Of a stretch of DNA of 49,761 nt, positions 15,798 to 26,152 are shown piece by piece (positions within the stretch are counted from its first letter, which is position 1; each line of letters starts with the position of its first letter). The notes under the pieces were generated by a model. That model was given only the letters and a program-made list of their open reading frames with translations, had not been told where the DNA came from and ran no database searches. The DNA comes from a virus. Position numbers and translations under genes: made by a program. The stretch lies in the IMG/VR virus record IMGVR_UViG_3300046820_001070, positions 1-49,761 of that record; one strand, written 5' to 3'.

Positions 15798-18700
15798 ATG
15801 GCACAAATCATTAGACACAGACGTGGTAGTTTAGAAGCCCTTTCGGCAGCAACCTCATCATTTCAAAAAGGTGAATTAATAATCGTATCAGGTTCCTCAA
15901 ACATTACCGCATCGAATGGTTCGGGTATGGTGTTTGCAGCCGTAGAAAGTGGTTCGATACAAGCAGTAAATAGATTTTTAGTTGGTAATAATGCACCAAA
16001 TGTATTTCCTGCAGGAACCTATAACGGATTAGTAAAAGGTGTTCCTTACTATGCAAGTGGTAGTTCTACCTTATATTTGTTAGGAGAAGGTGCAAATGAA
16101 ATACCTGATTTAACGGGTAACATTACCAACTTCAGTTCATCAGTTGTAACATCTTTCTCAGCAAGTAATGCAAGTATAACAGCATTATCTGCATCAGTTG
16201 CGTCTGTAACTGGTGATTTTAGTTCTTCGGTAGCAACTTCATTTTCTGCAAGTAATGCTAGTGTAGTTGCTTTATCAGCATCTGTTGCAAGTGTAACGGG
16301 TGATTTTAGTTCTTCAGTGGCAACTTCATTTAGTGCAAGTGCAGCAAATTTAACTGCATTATCTGCATCGGTTGCATCAGTAACTGGTGATTTTAGTTCT
16401 TCAGTAGCAACCTCATTCTCAGCAAGTGATGCAAGAGTGACTTCGTTATCTGCATCGGTAGCAACTTCATTTAGTGCAAGTGCAGCAAGTGTAACAGCAT
16501 TATCTGCATCAGTTGCATCAGTAACTGGTGATTTCAGTGCTTCCGTTGCACAAACATTTACAACTCAAAGCCAAAGAATTTCTTCATTAGAATCATTTAG
16601 TGCGAGCGTAAATACATCAGTTTCTAACTTAAACTCAACGACTGCAAGTTTAAATACTTCAGTTACAAACATAAATTCATTTACATCTTCTCAATTAACC
16701 CAAAATAGCGATTTAGCAACTATCACAGGTTCATTGATTAGTTCGGCATCAGCTGCAAAAACTACAAATGACTCACAAGATGTTTCAATAACAAACTTAA
16801 ACTCATTTAGTGGTTCACAATTAACTCAAAATACTGCATTAGCAACTATTACGGGTTCTTTAATAAGTTCAGCATCAGCTGCATCGGTAGCAATTGCAAA
16901 TTTAAATGCAAATAGTGGTTCTTATGCATTATTAAGTGGTTCAAACATATTCTACGGCACTCAGGTAATTACAGGTTCAATGTATATTACACAAGACTTA
17001 GTAGTATATGGTTCATCATCTTTATTTAATGTAACTGCATCTGCTTTAGATATCGGACAAAATACAATTGTATTAAATACAGCAACACCTGCAGTTAGAT
17101 TTGGTGGCATTTCGGTTGCAGATAGTGGTTCAGGAGCAGGAGCAAGTGGTTCATTATTCTGGGATTCATTAAATAATCACTGGTTGTATCAACATCCATC
17201 TGGTAGTGGAGAAGGGTATAACTCAGCAATATTAATAGCCGGCCCTAAAAACACTGGTTCATTGGGTGAGGAATTGACTTTGACTCCTGGAAAGATTATG
17301 GTTGCAACAGGTGAAGACCATATTGGTGATTCAATCATAACACAAGCGACTGATAATAGTAAAATTTCAGTAGCTGGTGGTATAATCGTAACTGGTTCAG
17401 TAACCGCAACATCATTCATAGGTTCGATTGCAGCAACAAATGGTGTAGTAAGTGGTTCATCTCAAATCACAATCTCAGATACAACTGGATATGGTGATTT
17501 TAGTGGTTCAATTTCAGCATCGATTGCAGCAGTGGTTGCAAATGTTGGTAGTGGTGTAGGAGTTTCTATAACAAACTTAAACTCATTTACAGCATCTCAA
17601 TTAACTCAAAATTCAGATTTAGCAACTTATACTGGAAGTGTTGAAACAAGATTGACTCAAATAGGTGTAGTAAGTGGTTCATTGATTAGTTCAGCATCAG
17701 CTGCTAAAACAACAAATGATTCACAAGACGTTTCAATAACAAACTTAAATACATTTAGTGCAAGTGTAAACACTTCGTTAAGTAATTTAAATAGTACAAC
17801 TGCAAGTTTAAATACTTCAGTAGCAGCGCTAAATAGTTCATCTGCATCTCAACAAGTTAGTATTGATGCATTAAACACATTTAGTGGTTCTTCTTTAACT
17901 AGATTATCTAACTTAGAATCTACATCTGCAAGTGTAAATGTATCAATCGCAGCATTAAATAGTTCATCTGCGTCACAACAATTATCATTAGATAACTTAA
18001 ACTCAAAGAGTGGTTCATACGCAACTACCGGTTCGAATGTATTTTATGGTACTCAAACCATAAGTGGTTCAGTTAATGTAAGTGGTTCTACCAACTTTGG
18101 TGGGGCAGTAGCAGTTAATGATTCTAATATGAACTTAACTAATAGTTCATCATTAAACTTAACAAATGGTTCTTCAATCTATGTTAATGGTAGTGGTGTA
18201 ATTAGTGGTTCTATCGTAGGAATTGGAAATGTAACAGCATTCAGTACATCGGTTGACGCAAGATTAAACGCATTATCAACTGATAGTGGTTCTCAAGCTC
18301 AAAGATTATCAAGTTTAGAAGCAACAAGTGCAAGTTTAAACACATCGGTAAGTAATTTAAATACAACTTCTGCAAGTGTAAACGCATCAATTGCAGCTTT
18401 AAACTCATATACTTCTTCAAACACATCTACAACTGCATTAAACGCATTCACCGCATCTGCAAACGAAAGATTTACAGAGATTGGTGTAGTAAGTGGTTCG
18501 TTGATTTCTTCAGCATCAGCTGCAAAAACAACAAATGATTCACAAGATGTAAGTATTTCTAACTTAAATACATTTAGTGGTTCACAATTAACAAAAGATT
18601 CTACATTAGCAACTTATACCGGTTCAGTTGAAACAAGATTAACTGAAATTGGAGTTGTAAGTGGTTCATTGATAGCATCAGCATCGACTGCAAAAACAAC

Positions 18701-20672
18701 AAACGACACACAAGATGTTAGATTAACAAACTTAGAATCTACTTCTGCAAGTGTTAATATTTCAGTTTCTAATATAAATTCATTCAGTTCGTCAGTTTTA
18801 ACTAGATTAACAGAAATTGGAGTTGTAAGTGGTTCATTAATCGTTTCAGCATCAACTGCTAAGACTACAAACGACGCACAAGATGTTTCAATAAGTAACT
18901 TAAATACATTTAGTGGTTCATCTTTAACTAGATTTACAAATTTAGAATCTACATCTGCAAGTGTAAATGTATCAATTGCAGCATTAAATTCTTATACATC
19001 TTCTAATACTTCTACAAACGCATTAAACGCATTTACTGCATCTGCAAACGAAAGATTTAGTGAAATAGCAATCGTAAGTGGAAGTTTGATAGCATCAGCA
19101 AGTGCAGCAGCAATCGCAGACGCAAATCAAAATACATTTACACAATCTGCAAATGTTAGATTAAGTAATTTAGAATCAACTTCTGCAAGTGTTAATACAT
19201 CGGTATCTAATATAAATGTATTTACACAATCCGCAAATGTTAAGTTAAGTAATTTAGAATCAACTTCTGCAAGTGTAAATACTTCATTATTCAATATCAA
19301 CTCATTTACAGAATCTGCAGATGTTAGATTGGATAATTTAGAATTAAAATCTGCAAGTGTAGATGTTTCAATATTCAATATTAACTCAGCAACTGCAAGT
19401 TTAAATACTTCAGTAAGTAATTTGAATAGTACAAGTGCAAGTTTAAATACTTCAATATTTAACATAAATGGTACAACTGCAAGTTTAAATACTTCGGTAG
19501 CAGCATTAAATACTTATTCGGCTTCATTAAAAACAGCATTTGAATTTACTGGTTCTAATGTAGTGGTAATTGGCGACTTAGTTGTTAAAGGTACAACTAC
19601 ATCGGTAGAATCTAATACAATTCAATTAGGTGATAACATTATTGAATTAAATGGTACAGGAGCAGCAAATGGTGGATTATTAGTTAAAGACCCAACTGCA
19701 CCTAATACGGTAAGTGGCTCTTTACTTTGGGATTCAACAAATGATTACTGGAAGGCGGGAGCAGCTGGAGCTGAAAGTAAAGTTCTTTTAGCAGGTGGTG
19801 ATGGTGTAGTAAGTGGTTCGTCTCAGATTACAATTTCTGATACAACCGGATACACATCATTCAGTTCTTCAATCGCAACTAATTTTAGTGCAAGTGTAGC
19901 AAGTGTAGACGCATTATCTGCAAGTGTATCAAGTGTAACTGGTCAATTTAGTTCATCGGTAGCAACTTCATTCTCACAATCGGCATATAATTTAAATCAA
20001 TTATCTGCAAGTGTAGCAAGTGTAACAGGAGATTTTAGTTCTTCGGTGGCAACATCGTTTAGTGCAAGTGCAGCATCTCAATTATTATTGAGTTCTTCAT
20101 TCGCAACTTCTCAAACTACACAAAATGGTAGATTAGATTTATTAGAAATTACATCTGGAAGTTTAAATTCATTTACTTCTTCGATTAACACTACTATTAA
20201 AACTAAATTAGACGCTGAAAATGTTGTAAGTGGAGCATCACAAATCAATATTGTAGATTTAGCTGGATATAGTGATTACAATGATAATATTTTATTAGAA
20301 TTTAGTGCAAGTAATGCAAGTATAACTCAATTATCTGCAAGTGTTGCAAGTGTAACTGGAGATTTCAGTTCATCGGTAGCAACTTCATTTAGTGCAAGTG
20401 CGGCAAGTTTAACATCATTAAGTTCTTCAATAAATGTATCATTCTCAGCATCACAAGCGGTACAAGATAGTAGATTGGGATTATTGGAAATATCAACTGG
20501 AAGTTTAAATTCATTCACTTCTTCAATTGATACTACAATCAAAACTAAGTTAGATGTTGAAACGGTTGTAAGTGGTTCATCACAAATTGATATAACTGCA
20601 ACTACTGGATTTACTACATTTAGTTCATCAATTGAGACAAGAATATCAATAATAGACGGAGGAACATATTAA
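15798..20672 (+). CDS. Giant Ser/Thr-rich tail fibre
   Basis: A 1624-residue fibre, the largest product here. The N-terminus MAQIIRHRRGSLEALSAATS with FQKGELIIVSGS is the fibre-anchoring domain shared with other fibres of the cluster. Residues about 110-275 and 1380-1560 carry repeats built on VASVTGDFSSSVATSFSAS. Two copies of a beta module (about residues 400-490 and 1255-1340) contain an N-x-I-x-L-N strand, a GGI/GGL-x-V-x-D strand and SGSLFWDS or SGSLLWDS. Between them run LNSTSASVNTSVSNLN-type heptads, predicting a long trimeric coiled coil. There is no recognisable receptor tip or S74 chaperone. Ser and Thr dominate the composition, making it a plausible O-glycosylation target of the nearby transferases. 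Confidence 0.85.
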   Translation: MAQIIRHRRGSLEALSAATSSFQKGELIIVSGSSNITASNGSGMVFAAVESGSIQAVNRFLVGNNAPNVFPAGTYNGLVKGVPYYASGSSTLYLLGEGANEIPDLTGNITNFSSSVVTSFSASNASITALSASVASVTGDFSSSVATSFSASNASVVALSASVASVTGDFSSSVATSFSASAANLTALSASVASVTGDFSSSVATSFSASDARVTSLSASVATSFSASAASVTALSASVASVTGDFSASVAQTFTTQSQRISSLESFSASVNTSVSNLNSTTASLNTSVTNINSFTSSQLTQNSDLATITGSLISSASAAKTTNDSQDVSITNLNSFSGSQLTQNTALATITGSLISSASAASVAIANLNANSGSYALLSGSNIFYGTQVITGSMYITQDLVVYGSSSLFNVTASALDIGQNTIVLNTATPAVRFGGISVADSGSGAGASGSLFWDSLNNHWLYQHPSGSGEGYNSAILIAGPKNTGSLGEELTLTPGKIMVATGEDHIGDSIITQATDNSKISVAGGIIVTGSVTATSFIGSIAATNGVVSGSSQITISDTTGYGDFSGSISASIAAVVANVGSGVGVSITNLNSFTASQLTQNSDLATYTGSVETRLTQIGVVSGSLISSASAAKTTNDSQDVSITNLNTFSASVNTSLSNLNSTTASLNTSVAALNSSSASQQVSIDALNTFSGSSLTRLSNLESTSASVNVSIAALNSSSASQQLSLDNLNSKSGSYATTGSNVFYGTQTISGSVNVSGSTNFGGAVAVNDSNMNLTNSSSLNLTNGSSIYVNGSGVISGSIVGIGNVTAFSTSVDARLNALSTDSGSQAQRLSSLEATSASLNTSVSNLNTTSASVNASIAALNSYTSSNTSTTALNAFTASANERFTEIGVVSGSLISSASAAKTTNDSQDVSISNLNTFSGSQLTKDSTLATYTGSVETRLTEIGVVSGSLIASASTAKTTNDTQDVRLTNLESTSASVNISVSNINSFSSSVLTRLTEIGVVSGSLIVSASTAKTTNDAQDVSISNLNTFSGSSLTRFTNLESTSASVNVSIAALNSYTSSNTSTNALNAFTASANERFSEIAIVSGSLIASASAAAIADANQNTFTQSANVRLSNLESTSASVNTSVSNINVFTQSANVKLSNLESTSASVNTSLFNINSFTESADVRLDNLELKSASVDVSIFNINSATASLNTSVSNLNSTSASLNTSIFNINGTTASLNTSVAALNTYSASLKTAFEFTGSNVVVIGDLVVKGTTTSVESNTIQLGDNIIELNGTGAANGGLLVKDPTAPNTVSGSLLWDSTNDYWKAGAAGAESKVLLAGGDGVVSGSSQITISDTTGYTSFSSSIATNFSASVASVDALSASVSSVTGQFSSSVATSFSQSAYNLNQLSASVASVTGDFSSSVATSFSASAASQLLLSSSFATSQTTQNGRLDLLEITSGSLNSFTSSINTTIKTKLDAENVVSGASQINIVDLAGYSDYNDNILLEFSASNASITQLSASVASVTGDFSSSVATSFSASAASLTSLSSSINVSFSASQAVQDSRLGLLEISTGSLNSFTSSIDTTIKTKLDVETVVSGSSQIDITATTGFTTFSSSIETRISIIDGGTY

Positions 20673-20699
20673 TAATAAATAAAGAATAAATAGAAATAT

Positions 20700-21260
20700 A
20701 TGGCAACAAATAATCCAACATCATCGATTTTACTGAAACGTTCAGGTGTAGCCGGTTCGGTTCCTACAACGGCATCGCTGCAGGTAGGTGAAATAGCGTT
20801 AAATACCTATGATGGTAAAGCGTTCTTACACAAGTCTGGTTCAACCGATGAGGTAGTAGAATTCGTAGTAGCTGGGGCGAAAGTAACGGGTTCAATTAGT
20901 CTTACTGGAGCAGTTAGTGCATCGATAGTATCGGCATCTTACTTAGTAGGTGATGGTGCAGGAATTACAGGGGTAACTGCATCGATGAGACCGGATGATT
21001 TCGATTTTAATTCGGAACCATTTGCAGGAACAATAGGATACATTCAAGGTAGTGGTTCTCTATACAAAGTTGCAACAACTGAAAACCAAATAGATTTCAG
21101 ATATAATGATGTAACTATTGCAACTATTACAACTGCACAAGGATTTAGTGGTTCATTATACGGAATTGGTGATGTATTAGCATTTAGTGGTTCGGTTCAT
21201 GGTAGATTATATCAATTAGAACTTTCAGCATCATTTGGCCCAGATTCAGGAGAATTTTAA
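20700..21260 (+). CDS. Short fibre/adaptor protein
   Basis: A 186-residue protein. Residues 8-52 are the fibre-anchoring domain (LLKRSGVAGSVPTTASL, then VGEIALNTYDGKAFLHKSG) shared with the product at 21377. The middle has TGSISLTGAVSAS and a YLVGDGAGITGVTAS motif typical of phage fibre shafts. The end is SASFGPDSGEF, with the same final GEF as the 14851 product. No receptor domain is visible. A strong terminator follows, so this ends the transcript that begins at the giant fibre. It may be a baseplate adaptor for other fibres. Confidence 0.75.
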   Translation: MATNNPTSSILLKRSGVAGSVPTTASLQVGEIALNTYDGKAFLHKSGSTDEVVEFVVAGAKVTGSISLTGAVSASIVSASYLVGDGAGITGVTASMRPDDFDFNSEPFAGTIGYIQGSGSLYKVATTENQIDFRYNDVTIATITTAQGFSGSLYGIGDVLAFSGSVHGRLYQLELSASFGPDSGEF

Positions 21261-21282
21261 TATTCATAAAAAATTATAATAG

Positions 21283-21312
21283 AAACCCCTCATAGTAGGG
21301 GTTTTTCTTTTT
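21283..21312 (+). terminator. Rho-independent terminator after 20700 fibre gene
   Basis: AAACCCCT (21283-21290) pairs with AGGGGTTT (21297-21304) around a CATAGT loop, followed by a T-rich tract. Confidence 0.9.
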
Positions 21313-21316
21313 ATAA

Positions 21317-21326
21317 TATATTTATG
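21317..21326 (+). promoter_or_regulatory. Promoter-like box TATATTTATG
   Basis: A copy of the recurrent box immediately after a terminator, 50 bases before the ATG at 21377; it should start the next transcript. Confidence 0.55.
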
Positions 21327-21376
21327 TTTGTAGTATATACTACATTTGTTGTTAAATAACTTAAATAAAAGGCCAC

Positions 21377-22207
21377 ATGGCATCAATTGTTCAACTGAAA
21401 CGTTCTGCGTTATCAGGAAAGGTACCTGGTACGGGTTCATTAGACTTAGGAGAATTAGCGGTAAATACCTACGATGGTAAAATTTACTTTAAAAAATCAG
21501 GTTCGGTTGAATCGATTCAAACTATTGTAACAACAAATGCAGTAATTACAGGTTCTATTATAGCGGATTCGTTTAGTGGTTCTATTGCAGCAACCAATGG
21601 TGTAGTTAGTGGTTCTTCACAAATAATATCGATATTAAATCCACTAAATTCATTTACTCAATCATATTTTACGGATAGTGCAAGTTTTGATAGTAGAATA
21701 CTTGCGGCAGTAAACCCAACGGATGCAGCAACTACGGGTTCAAATACATTTGTAGGAAATCAAACTATTAGTGGTTCTTTAAGAGCAACTTTAACTGGTT
21801 CATTTGGTTCATTACAAGTAAACGATACACTTACCGTTAATCATGGTATTAGTGTAATAAGTGGTTCTTTGGGTGTAACATCGGACTTAACAGTTTTGGG
21901 AGCAGTTAATGCAAGACAATTTAATATTTCTGTAATTTCATCATCTGTCCTTTTTGAAAGTGGTAGTTCTAATTTCGGTAATTCATCCGATGATACTCAC
22001 ACATTTACAGGTTCAGTTAATGTAAGTGGAAGTGTTACGGCAATAAGTTTCGTTGGTGATGGTTCCGGATTGACTGGAATGGTAGTAGATTTATCAACTG
22101 CACAATTAAATGATGTGGATGGAAATAACATCCCACCACGTTCATTTGCAGAATTATTTGTAGCATGTGCAGTTGCAGAAATAGTAGATTTAGATTTTGG
22201 AATATAA
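21377..22207 (+). CDS. Fibre protein with shared anchoring domain
   Basis: A 276-residue protein. Residues 3-48 match the anchoring domain of the 20700 product almost residue by residue (VQLKRSALSGKVPGTGSL, then LGELAVNTYDGKIYFKKSG). The shaft has the common modules ATNGVVSGSSQI, TTGSNTFVGNQTISGS and THTFTGSVNVSGSV, and a GDGSGLTGM motif. The last 45 residues (ARSFAELFVACAVAEIVDLD-like region ending DFGI) are distinct and may be a small tip or interface. A weak AAAAGG precedes the ATG. Role: tail fibre or adaptor. Confidence 0.75.
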   Translation: MASIVQLKRSALSGKVPGTGSLDLGELAVNTYDGKIYFKKSGSVESIQTIVTTNAVITGSIIADSFSGSIAATNGVVSGSSQIISILNPLNSFTQSYFTDSASFDSRILAAVNPTDAATTGSNTFVGNQTISGSLRATLTGSFGSLQVNDTLTVNHGISVISGSLGVTSDLTVLGAVNARQFNISVISSSVLFESGSSNFGNSSDDTHTFTGSVNVSGSVTAISFVGDGSGLTGMVVDLSTAQLNDVDGNNIPPRSFAELFVACAVAEIVDLDFGI

Positions 22208-22209
22208 TT

Positions 22210-22219
22210 GATATTTATA
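22210..22219 (+). promoter_or_regulatory. Promoter-like box GATATTTATA
   Basis: A copy of the recurrent box three bases after the preceding stop codon and 19 bases before the ATG at 22239. Confidence 0.55.
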
Positions 22220-22238
22220 AGAAATATAATATAAGTAA

Positions 22239-25169
22239 ATGGCAACATTAATATTAAATAGTACACAAACACCGGTAACTACACAAGGTCAGTTGGAATT
22301 CAATACAGACAAAAACACATTAGTTGTAGGTAATGGTGCAGCTGAAATCAGTATGGCCACAACCGGTTCTAACACATTTACGGGAAATCAAACAATAAAT
22401 GGTTCGGTAAATGTAACCGGTATAATAACTGCAAACGAATTTCATGTAACATATGTAACGGCATCTGCGGCATTTACTTCTGGTTCTACAAAGTTTGGAG
22501 ATACGGATGACGATATACATCAATTTACCGGAAGTGTTGACATAAAAGGTGATGTTAAAATAGCAACATTACCAACCGATTCAAATACAACAGTTGTAAC
22601 TTATAATACTACAACAAAACAATTAGGATATAACACAGTTGCAGGCCCACAAGGAGAAAGTGGTACAAGTGGAGTTAGTGGAACAAGTGGCACATCGGGA
22701 GTTAATGGCACATCGGGAGTTAGTGGAACGAGTGGTACATCCGCAATAGATGGTACAAGTGGCACTAGTGGAGAAAGTGGCACTAGTGGAACGAGTGGAG
22801 AAAGTGGCACTAGTGGAACGAGTGGCACGTCTGCAATAGATGGCACGAGTGGTACAAGTGGCACGAGTGGTATTGATGGCACAAGTGGAGTAAATGGAAC
22901 GAGTGGAGTAGATGGTACAAGTGGCACAAGCGGTGTCGATGGTACAAGTGGCACAAGTGGTGTCGATGGTACAAGTGGAGTTAGTGGCACGAGTGGAGAA
23001 AGTGGCACTAGTGGAGAAAGTGGAACAAGTGGTACATCGGGAGTAAACGGAACGAGTGGTGTAAATGGCACATCGGGAGTAAACGGAACAAGTGGTGTAA
23101 ATGGTACAAGTGGAGTTAGTGGCACGAGTGGCACAAGTGGTGTCGATGGAACGAGTGGTACGAGTGGCACAAGTGGTACGAGTGCAATAGATGGCACGAG
23201 TGGTACAAGTGGCACTAGTGGTATAGATGGAGTTAGTGATAGATTTGCAACTACATCAACTACAATAAATGATATATCAGTGGGTCTTAAAACATTTGAA
23301 ATAGAAACCGGATTACAATGGACACCTGGTCAATTAGCAATTATAGGTGTTGAAGACGATGGTACACGATTTATGAGAGCTATTGTTATATCGTATGATG
23401 ATACCACCGGTTATATTGAAGTTAATGTAACATCAATTGAAGAAGGTGCAGGCCCAACAGAGAATATATCAAACTGGCAAATAAATGTAACAACCGCAGC
23501 TGGTTCGGTTTTTGAAATACCAGGATTTGCAGATTACAATGATAGTTTATTAACTACGTTTGAAGGTAAAGAGGAAGTAGCTTCGGCAACCCATACATTA
23601 GTATCAGGTTCATCACAAATTGTATATACAGACATTTCTTCAATACCGGCCGGAATTATAAGTTCTTCGGCACAATTGAATAATACAACTATTACAAATT
23701 TAACTGTTACAAATTTGACAACCGTTAACCAAACATCAAGTATATTATTTACTAGCGGTTCAACTAGACATGGTGATTTTGGAAACGACACACATTCGTT
23801 CACAGGTTCACTTCAATTATCAGGTAGTTTATCGGTAATTATTTCAGAAGGTACGACTGAAACAAATATATTAGTAGCAGATGCAAGTGGTAATGTAAAA
23901 ACAAGAAGTAATTTAGATTTAACTGGTCAATCGGGTACAAGTGGCACATCCGGCGTTAGTGGTACAAGTGGTCATAATGGTGTAAATGGTACAAGTGGAG
24001 TTAGTGGCACGAGTGGCACAAGTGGAGGAAGTGGCACACATGGTACAAGTGGAGTTAGTGGCACAAGTGGTGTGGATGGTACAAGTGGAGTTAGTGGTAC
24101 AAGTGGCACCAGCGGTGTAAATGGCACAAGCGGTGTAAACGGTACAAGCGGAGTAAATGGAACAAGCGGTGTAAATGGTACAAGTGGAGTTAGTGGCACG
24201 AGTGGCACATCAGGAGTTAATGGTACAAGTGGCACATCGGGAGTAAATGGTACAAGTGGAGTTGATGGAGTTAATGGCACAAGTGGTGTTAGTGGTACAA
24301 GTGGAATAAACGGATTAAACGGCACTAGTGGAGTTAGTGGCACAAGCGGTGTAAATGGTACATCAGGAATTAATGGTGCACCAGGTACAAGTGGAGTTAG
24401 TGGCACATCGGGAGTTAATGGTTCACCGGGTACGAATGGAACATCAGGAGTTAATGGTGGAAATGGTACAAGCGGTACAAGTGGTGTTAATGGTACGAGT
24501 GGAGTTAACGGAGGAAATGGAACAAGTGGCACATCCGGAGTTAACGGAGGAAATGGAACAAGTGGCGTTAATGGTGGAAATGGTACAAGTGGCACAAGTG
24601 GTGTTAATGGTGCACCAGGTAGTAATGGAACAAGTGGTGTTAATGGTGCACCAGGTAGCAATGGAACAAGTGGTGTTAATGGTGCACCAGGTAGCAATGG
24701 AACAAGTGGTGTCAGCGGAACCAGTGGAGTAAATGGTGGATTTACCACCAATTCAAATGCACAAGTAAATTCATTGGGTGTTGGAACAGCAGCAACTACT
24801 AATGCTGGTGAAATCGTAGCTACCGGAAACATCACAGCATACTATTCAGATAGGAGATTAAAAAAGGATATAGAAAAGATATCAGATGCATTATCTAAAT
24901 TACAAAAAATAAATGGTGTATTCTATACTCAAAACGAATTAGCAGAGGAATTTGGATATAACGATTATTCTAAACAAGTCGGAGTAATTGCGCAAGAAAT
25001 TGAAGAAGTATTACCTGAAGCAGTTGCATTTGCACCATTTGATAGAGATGAAAATAATAATTCAAAATCAGGTGAAAATTATTTGACTGTTAGATATGAA
25101 AAAATAGTTCCACTTTTAATTGAATCTATAAAAGAATTATTAAATAGAGTAGAAAATTTGGAAAAGTAA
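22239..25169 (+). CDS. Collagen-like fibre with S74 self-cleaving chaperone
   Basis: A 976-residue fibre. Residues 1-35 are an anchoring domain ([20 protein letters not shown]). Residues 136-333 and 563-833 are uninterrupted Gly-X-Y triplets dominated by Gly-Thr-Ser, with Gly-Val-Asn, Gly-Val-Ser and Gly-Val-Asp: collagen-like but almost without proline. Between them is a beta domain (334-560) with [11 protein letters not shown] and SSSAQL modules. The C-terminus from Ser870 ([11 protein letters not shown], then [17 protein letters not shown] and [17 protein letters not shown]) is a peptidase S74 intramolecular chaperone; the Ser870 and Lys875/876 dyad is present, so cleavage should leave a trimeric fibre of about 869 residues. 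Thr/Ser density makes it a prime glycosylation substrate. Confidence 0.9.
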   Translation: MATLILNSTQTPVTTQGQLEFNTDKNTLVVGNGAAEISMATTGSNTFTGNQTINGSVNVTGIITANEFHVTYVTASAAFTSGSTKFGDTDDDIHQFTGSVDIKGDVKIATLPTDSNTTVVTYNTTTKQLGYNTVAGPQGESGTSGVSGTSGTSGVNGTSGVSGTSGTSAIDGTSGTSGESGTSGTSGESGTSGTSGTSAIDGTSGTSGTSGIDGTSGVNGTSGVDGTSGTSGVDGTSGTSGVDGTSGVSGTSGESGTSGESGTSGTSGVNGTSGVNGTSGVNGTSGVNGTSGVSGTSGTSGVDGTSGTSGTSGTSAIDGTSGTSGTSGIDGVSDRFATTSTTINDISVGLKTFEIETGLQWTPGQLAIIGVEDDGTRFMRAIVISYDDTTGYIEVNVTSIEEGAGPTENISNWQINVTTAAGSVFEIPGFADYNDSLLTTFEGKEEVASATHTLVSGSSQIVYTDISSIPAGIISSSAQLNNTTITNLTVTNLTTVNQTSSILFTSGSTRHGDFGNDTHSFTGSLQLSGSLSVIISEGTTETNILVADASGNVKTRSNLDLTGQSGTSGTSGVSGTSGHNGVNGTSGVSGTSGTSGGSGTHGTSGVSGTSGVDGTSGVSGTSGTSGVNGTSGVNGTSGVNGTSGVNGTSGVSGTSGTSGVNGTSGTSGVNGTSGVDGVNGTSGVSGTSGINGLNGTSGVSGTSGVNGTSGINGAPGTSGVSGTSGVNGSPGTNGTSGVNGGNGTSGTSGVNGTSGVNGGNGTSGTSGVNGGNGTSGVNGGNGTSGTSGVNGAPGSNGTSGVNGAPGSNGTSGVNGAPGSNGTSGVSGTSGVNGGFTTNSNAQVNSLGVGTAATTNAGEIVATGNITAYYSDRRLKKDIEKISDALSKLQKINGVFYTQNELAEEFGYNDYSKQVGVIAQEIEEVLPEAVAFAPFDRDENNNSKSGENYLTVRYEKIVPLLIESIKELLNRVENLEK
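22644..23237 (+). repeat. Collagen-like Gly-Thr-Ser repeat array 1
   Basis: About 66 Gly-X-Y codon triplets. The Thr-Ser codons vary (ACAAGT, ACGAGT, ACATCG, ACTAGT), so the DNA repeat is degenerate while the protein repeat is strict, which indicates selection on the protein. Confidence 0.9.
23925..24737 (+). repeat. Collagen-like Gly-Thr-Ser repeat array 2
   Basis: About 90 Gly-X-Y triplets. Near the end three almost identical units containing [12 protein letters not shown] occur in a row, with near-identical DNA, pointing to recent tandem duplication. The few prolines of the array are here. Confidence 0.9.
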
Positions 25170-25171
25170 GA

Positions 25172-25181
25172 TATATTTAGT
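25172..25181 (+). promoter_or_regulatory. Promoter-like box TATATTTAGT
   Basis: A near copy of the recurrent box directly after the collagen-like fibre gene and 14 bases before the first glycosyltransferase ATG (25196). Confidence 0.45.
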
Positions 25182-25195
25182 ATGTTTGTTACAAT

Positions 25196-26152
25196 ATGAG
25201 AAAAAAAAAGTTACTTTATGTGTGTCCACATCTTTCTACTGGTGGACAACCTCAATATACATACAAACAAATAAAACACTTTATCAATGATTTTGAAATA
25301 GAAGTTGTTGAAATAAATAATAGTGGTGGGGATACATATGTAGTTCAAAAAAATAGAATAAAATCAATAGTAAAGGTTTATACATTGGGAGATGATAAAT
25401 CGGAAATACTAAGTGTAATAAATCAAGCTAACCCTGACATCATACATTTTCAGGAAATACCAGAATTTCATTTAGCTCCTTTTATTTTAGACCAAATTTT
25501 TACAAAAAATAGAAATTACTTTATAGTAGTAACTACACATAGTTCATTTACAAATCCACATGAAATAATTTATCAACCCGATAGATATGTTTTGGTATCT
25601 GAATGGAGTAGGCAACAATTCATTGGTACTGGTGTTGAAACTATGTTATGGGAATATCCAATCGAAGAATATACATTTGATAAGGAAGTTGCACAAGTTG
25701 AATTAGAATTAGACCCAATTTGGAAGCATGTACTAAATGTAGGATTGTTTACACCGGGTAAAAATCAAAGTGAAGTATTTGCAATAGCAAGACAATTTGA
25801 AAAGTATAAAATTAAATTCCACTTTGTTGGTAACCAAGCTATAAATTTTGAAGATTATTGGAAACCATTAATGAATGATAAGCCTGAAAATTGTGTGATA
25901 TGGGGAGAACGTGATGATGTGGATACTTTCTACGTAGCATGTGATATGTTTTATTTTAGTTCTAAATTAGAATTAAATCCATTATCAATTAAAGAAGCAT
26001 TGAGTTATAAATTACCATCTATATTCAGGAAACTACACACTTATTTAAATACATATGATGATAATGATTTGGTAACTTATATTGATGATGATTTAAAATC
26101 AACTAAACAAATTATAATAGAAAAACTTAATCCTGAATTAAATGATATATGA
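25196..26152 (+). CDS. GT-B glycosyltransferase (family 4-like)
   Basis: A 318-residue glycosyltransferase. The N-terminus KKLLYVCPHLSTGGQPQYTY is the first Rossmann strand with the Gly-Gly loop of GT-B enzymes. The second half has VLNVGLFTPGKNQ (start of the donor domain), FHFVGNQ, and SSKLELNPLSIKEALSYKLP, the E-x7-E signature of retaining GT4-type transferases (both Glu present). It is shorter than typical GT4 (about 360-400 residues) because of a compact acceptor domain. It overlaps the next gene by 11 bases, so the two are an operon. Substrates cannot be read from sequence; fibre proteins or host glycans are candidates. Confidence 0.8.
   Translation: MRKKKLLYVCPHLSTGGQPQYTYKQIKHFINDFEIEVVEINNSGGDTYVVQKNRIKSIVKVYTLGDDKSEILSVINQANPDIIHFQEIPEFHLAPFILDQIFTKNRNYFIVVTTHSSFTNPHEIIYQPDRYVLVSEWSRQQFIGTGVETMLWEYPIEEYTFDKEVAQVELELDPIWKHVLNVGLFTPGKNQSEVFAIARQFEKYKIKFHFVGNQAINFEDYWKPLMNDKPENCVIWGERDDVDTFYVACDMFYFSSKLELNPLSIKEALSYKLPSIFRKLHTYLNTYDDNDLVTYIDDDLKSTKQIIIEKLNPELNDI

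Noticed and set aside
22601-23215. Minus-strand Pro/Val-rich frame over the first collagen-like array
   Set aside because: Same shadow effect; no start context or homology.
22644-24737. Regular short repeats resembling a CRISPR array
   Set aside because: Repeats are codon-phased Gly-X-Y triplets with degenerate DNA and no unique spacers of constant length.
23972-24835. Long minus-strand frame rich in Pro/Leu/Val across the collagen-like array
   Set aside because: It is the antisense shadow of Gly-Thr-Ser codons (PLVPLTP repeats); the plus frame has an S74 chaperone and fibre modules, and no other minus-strand gene exists.
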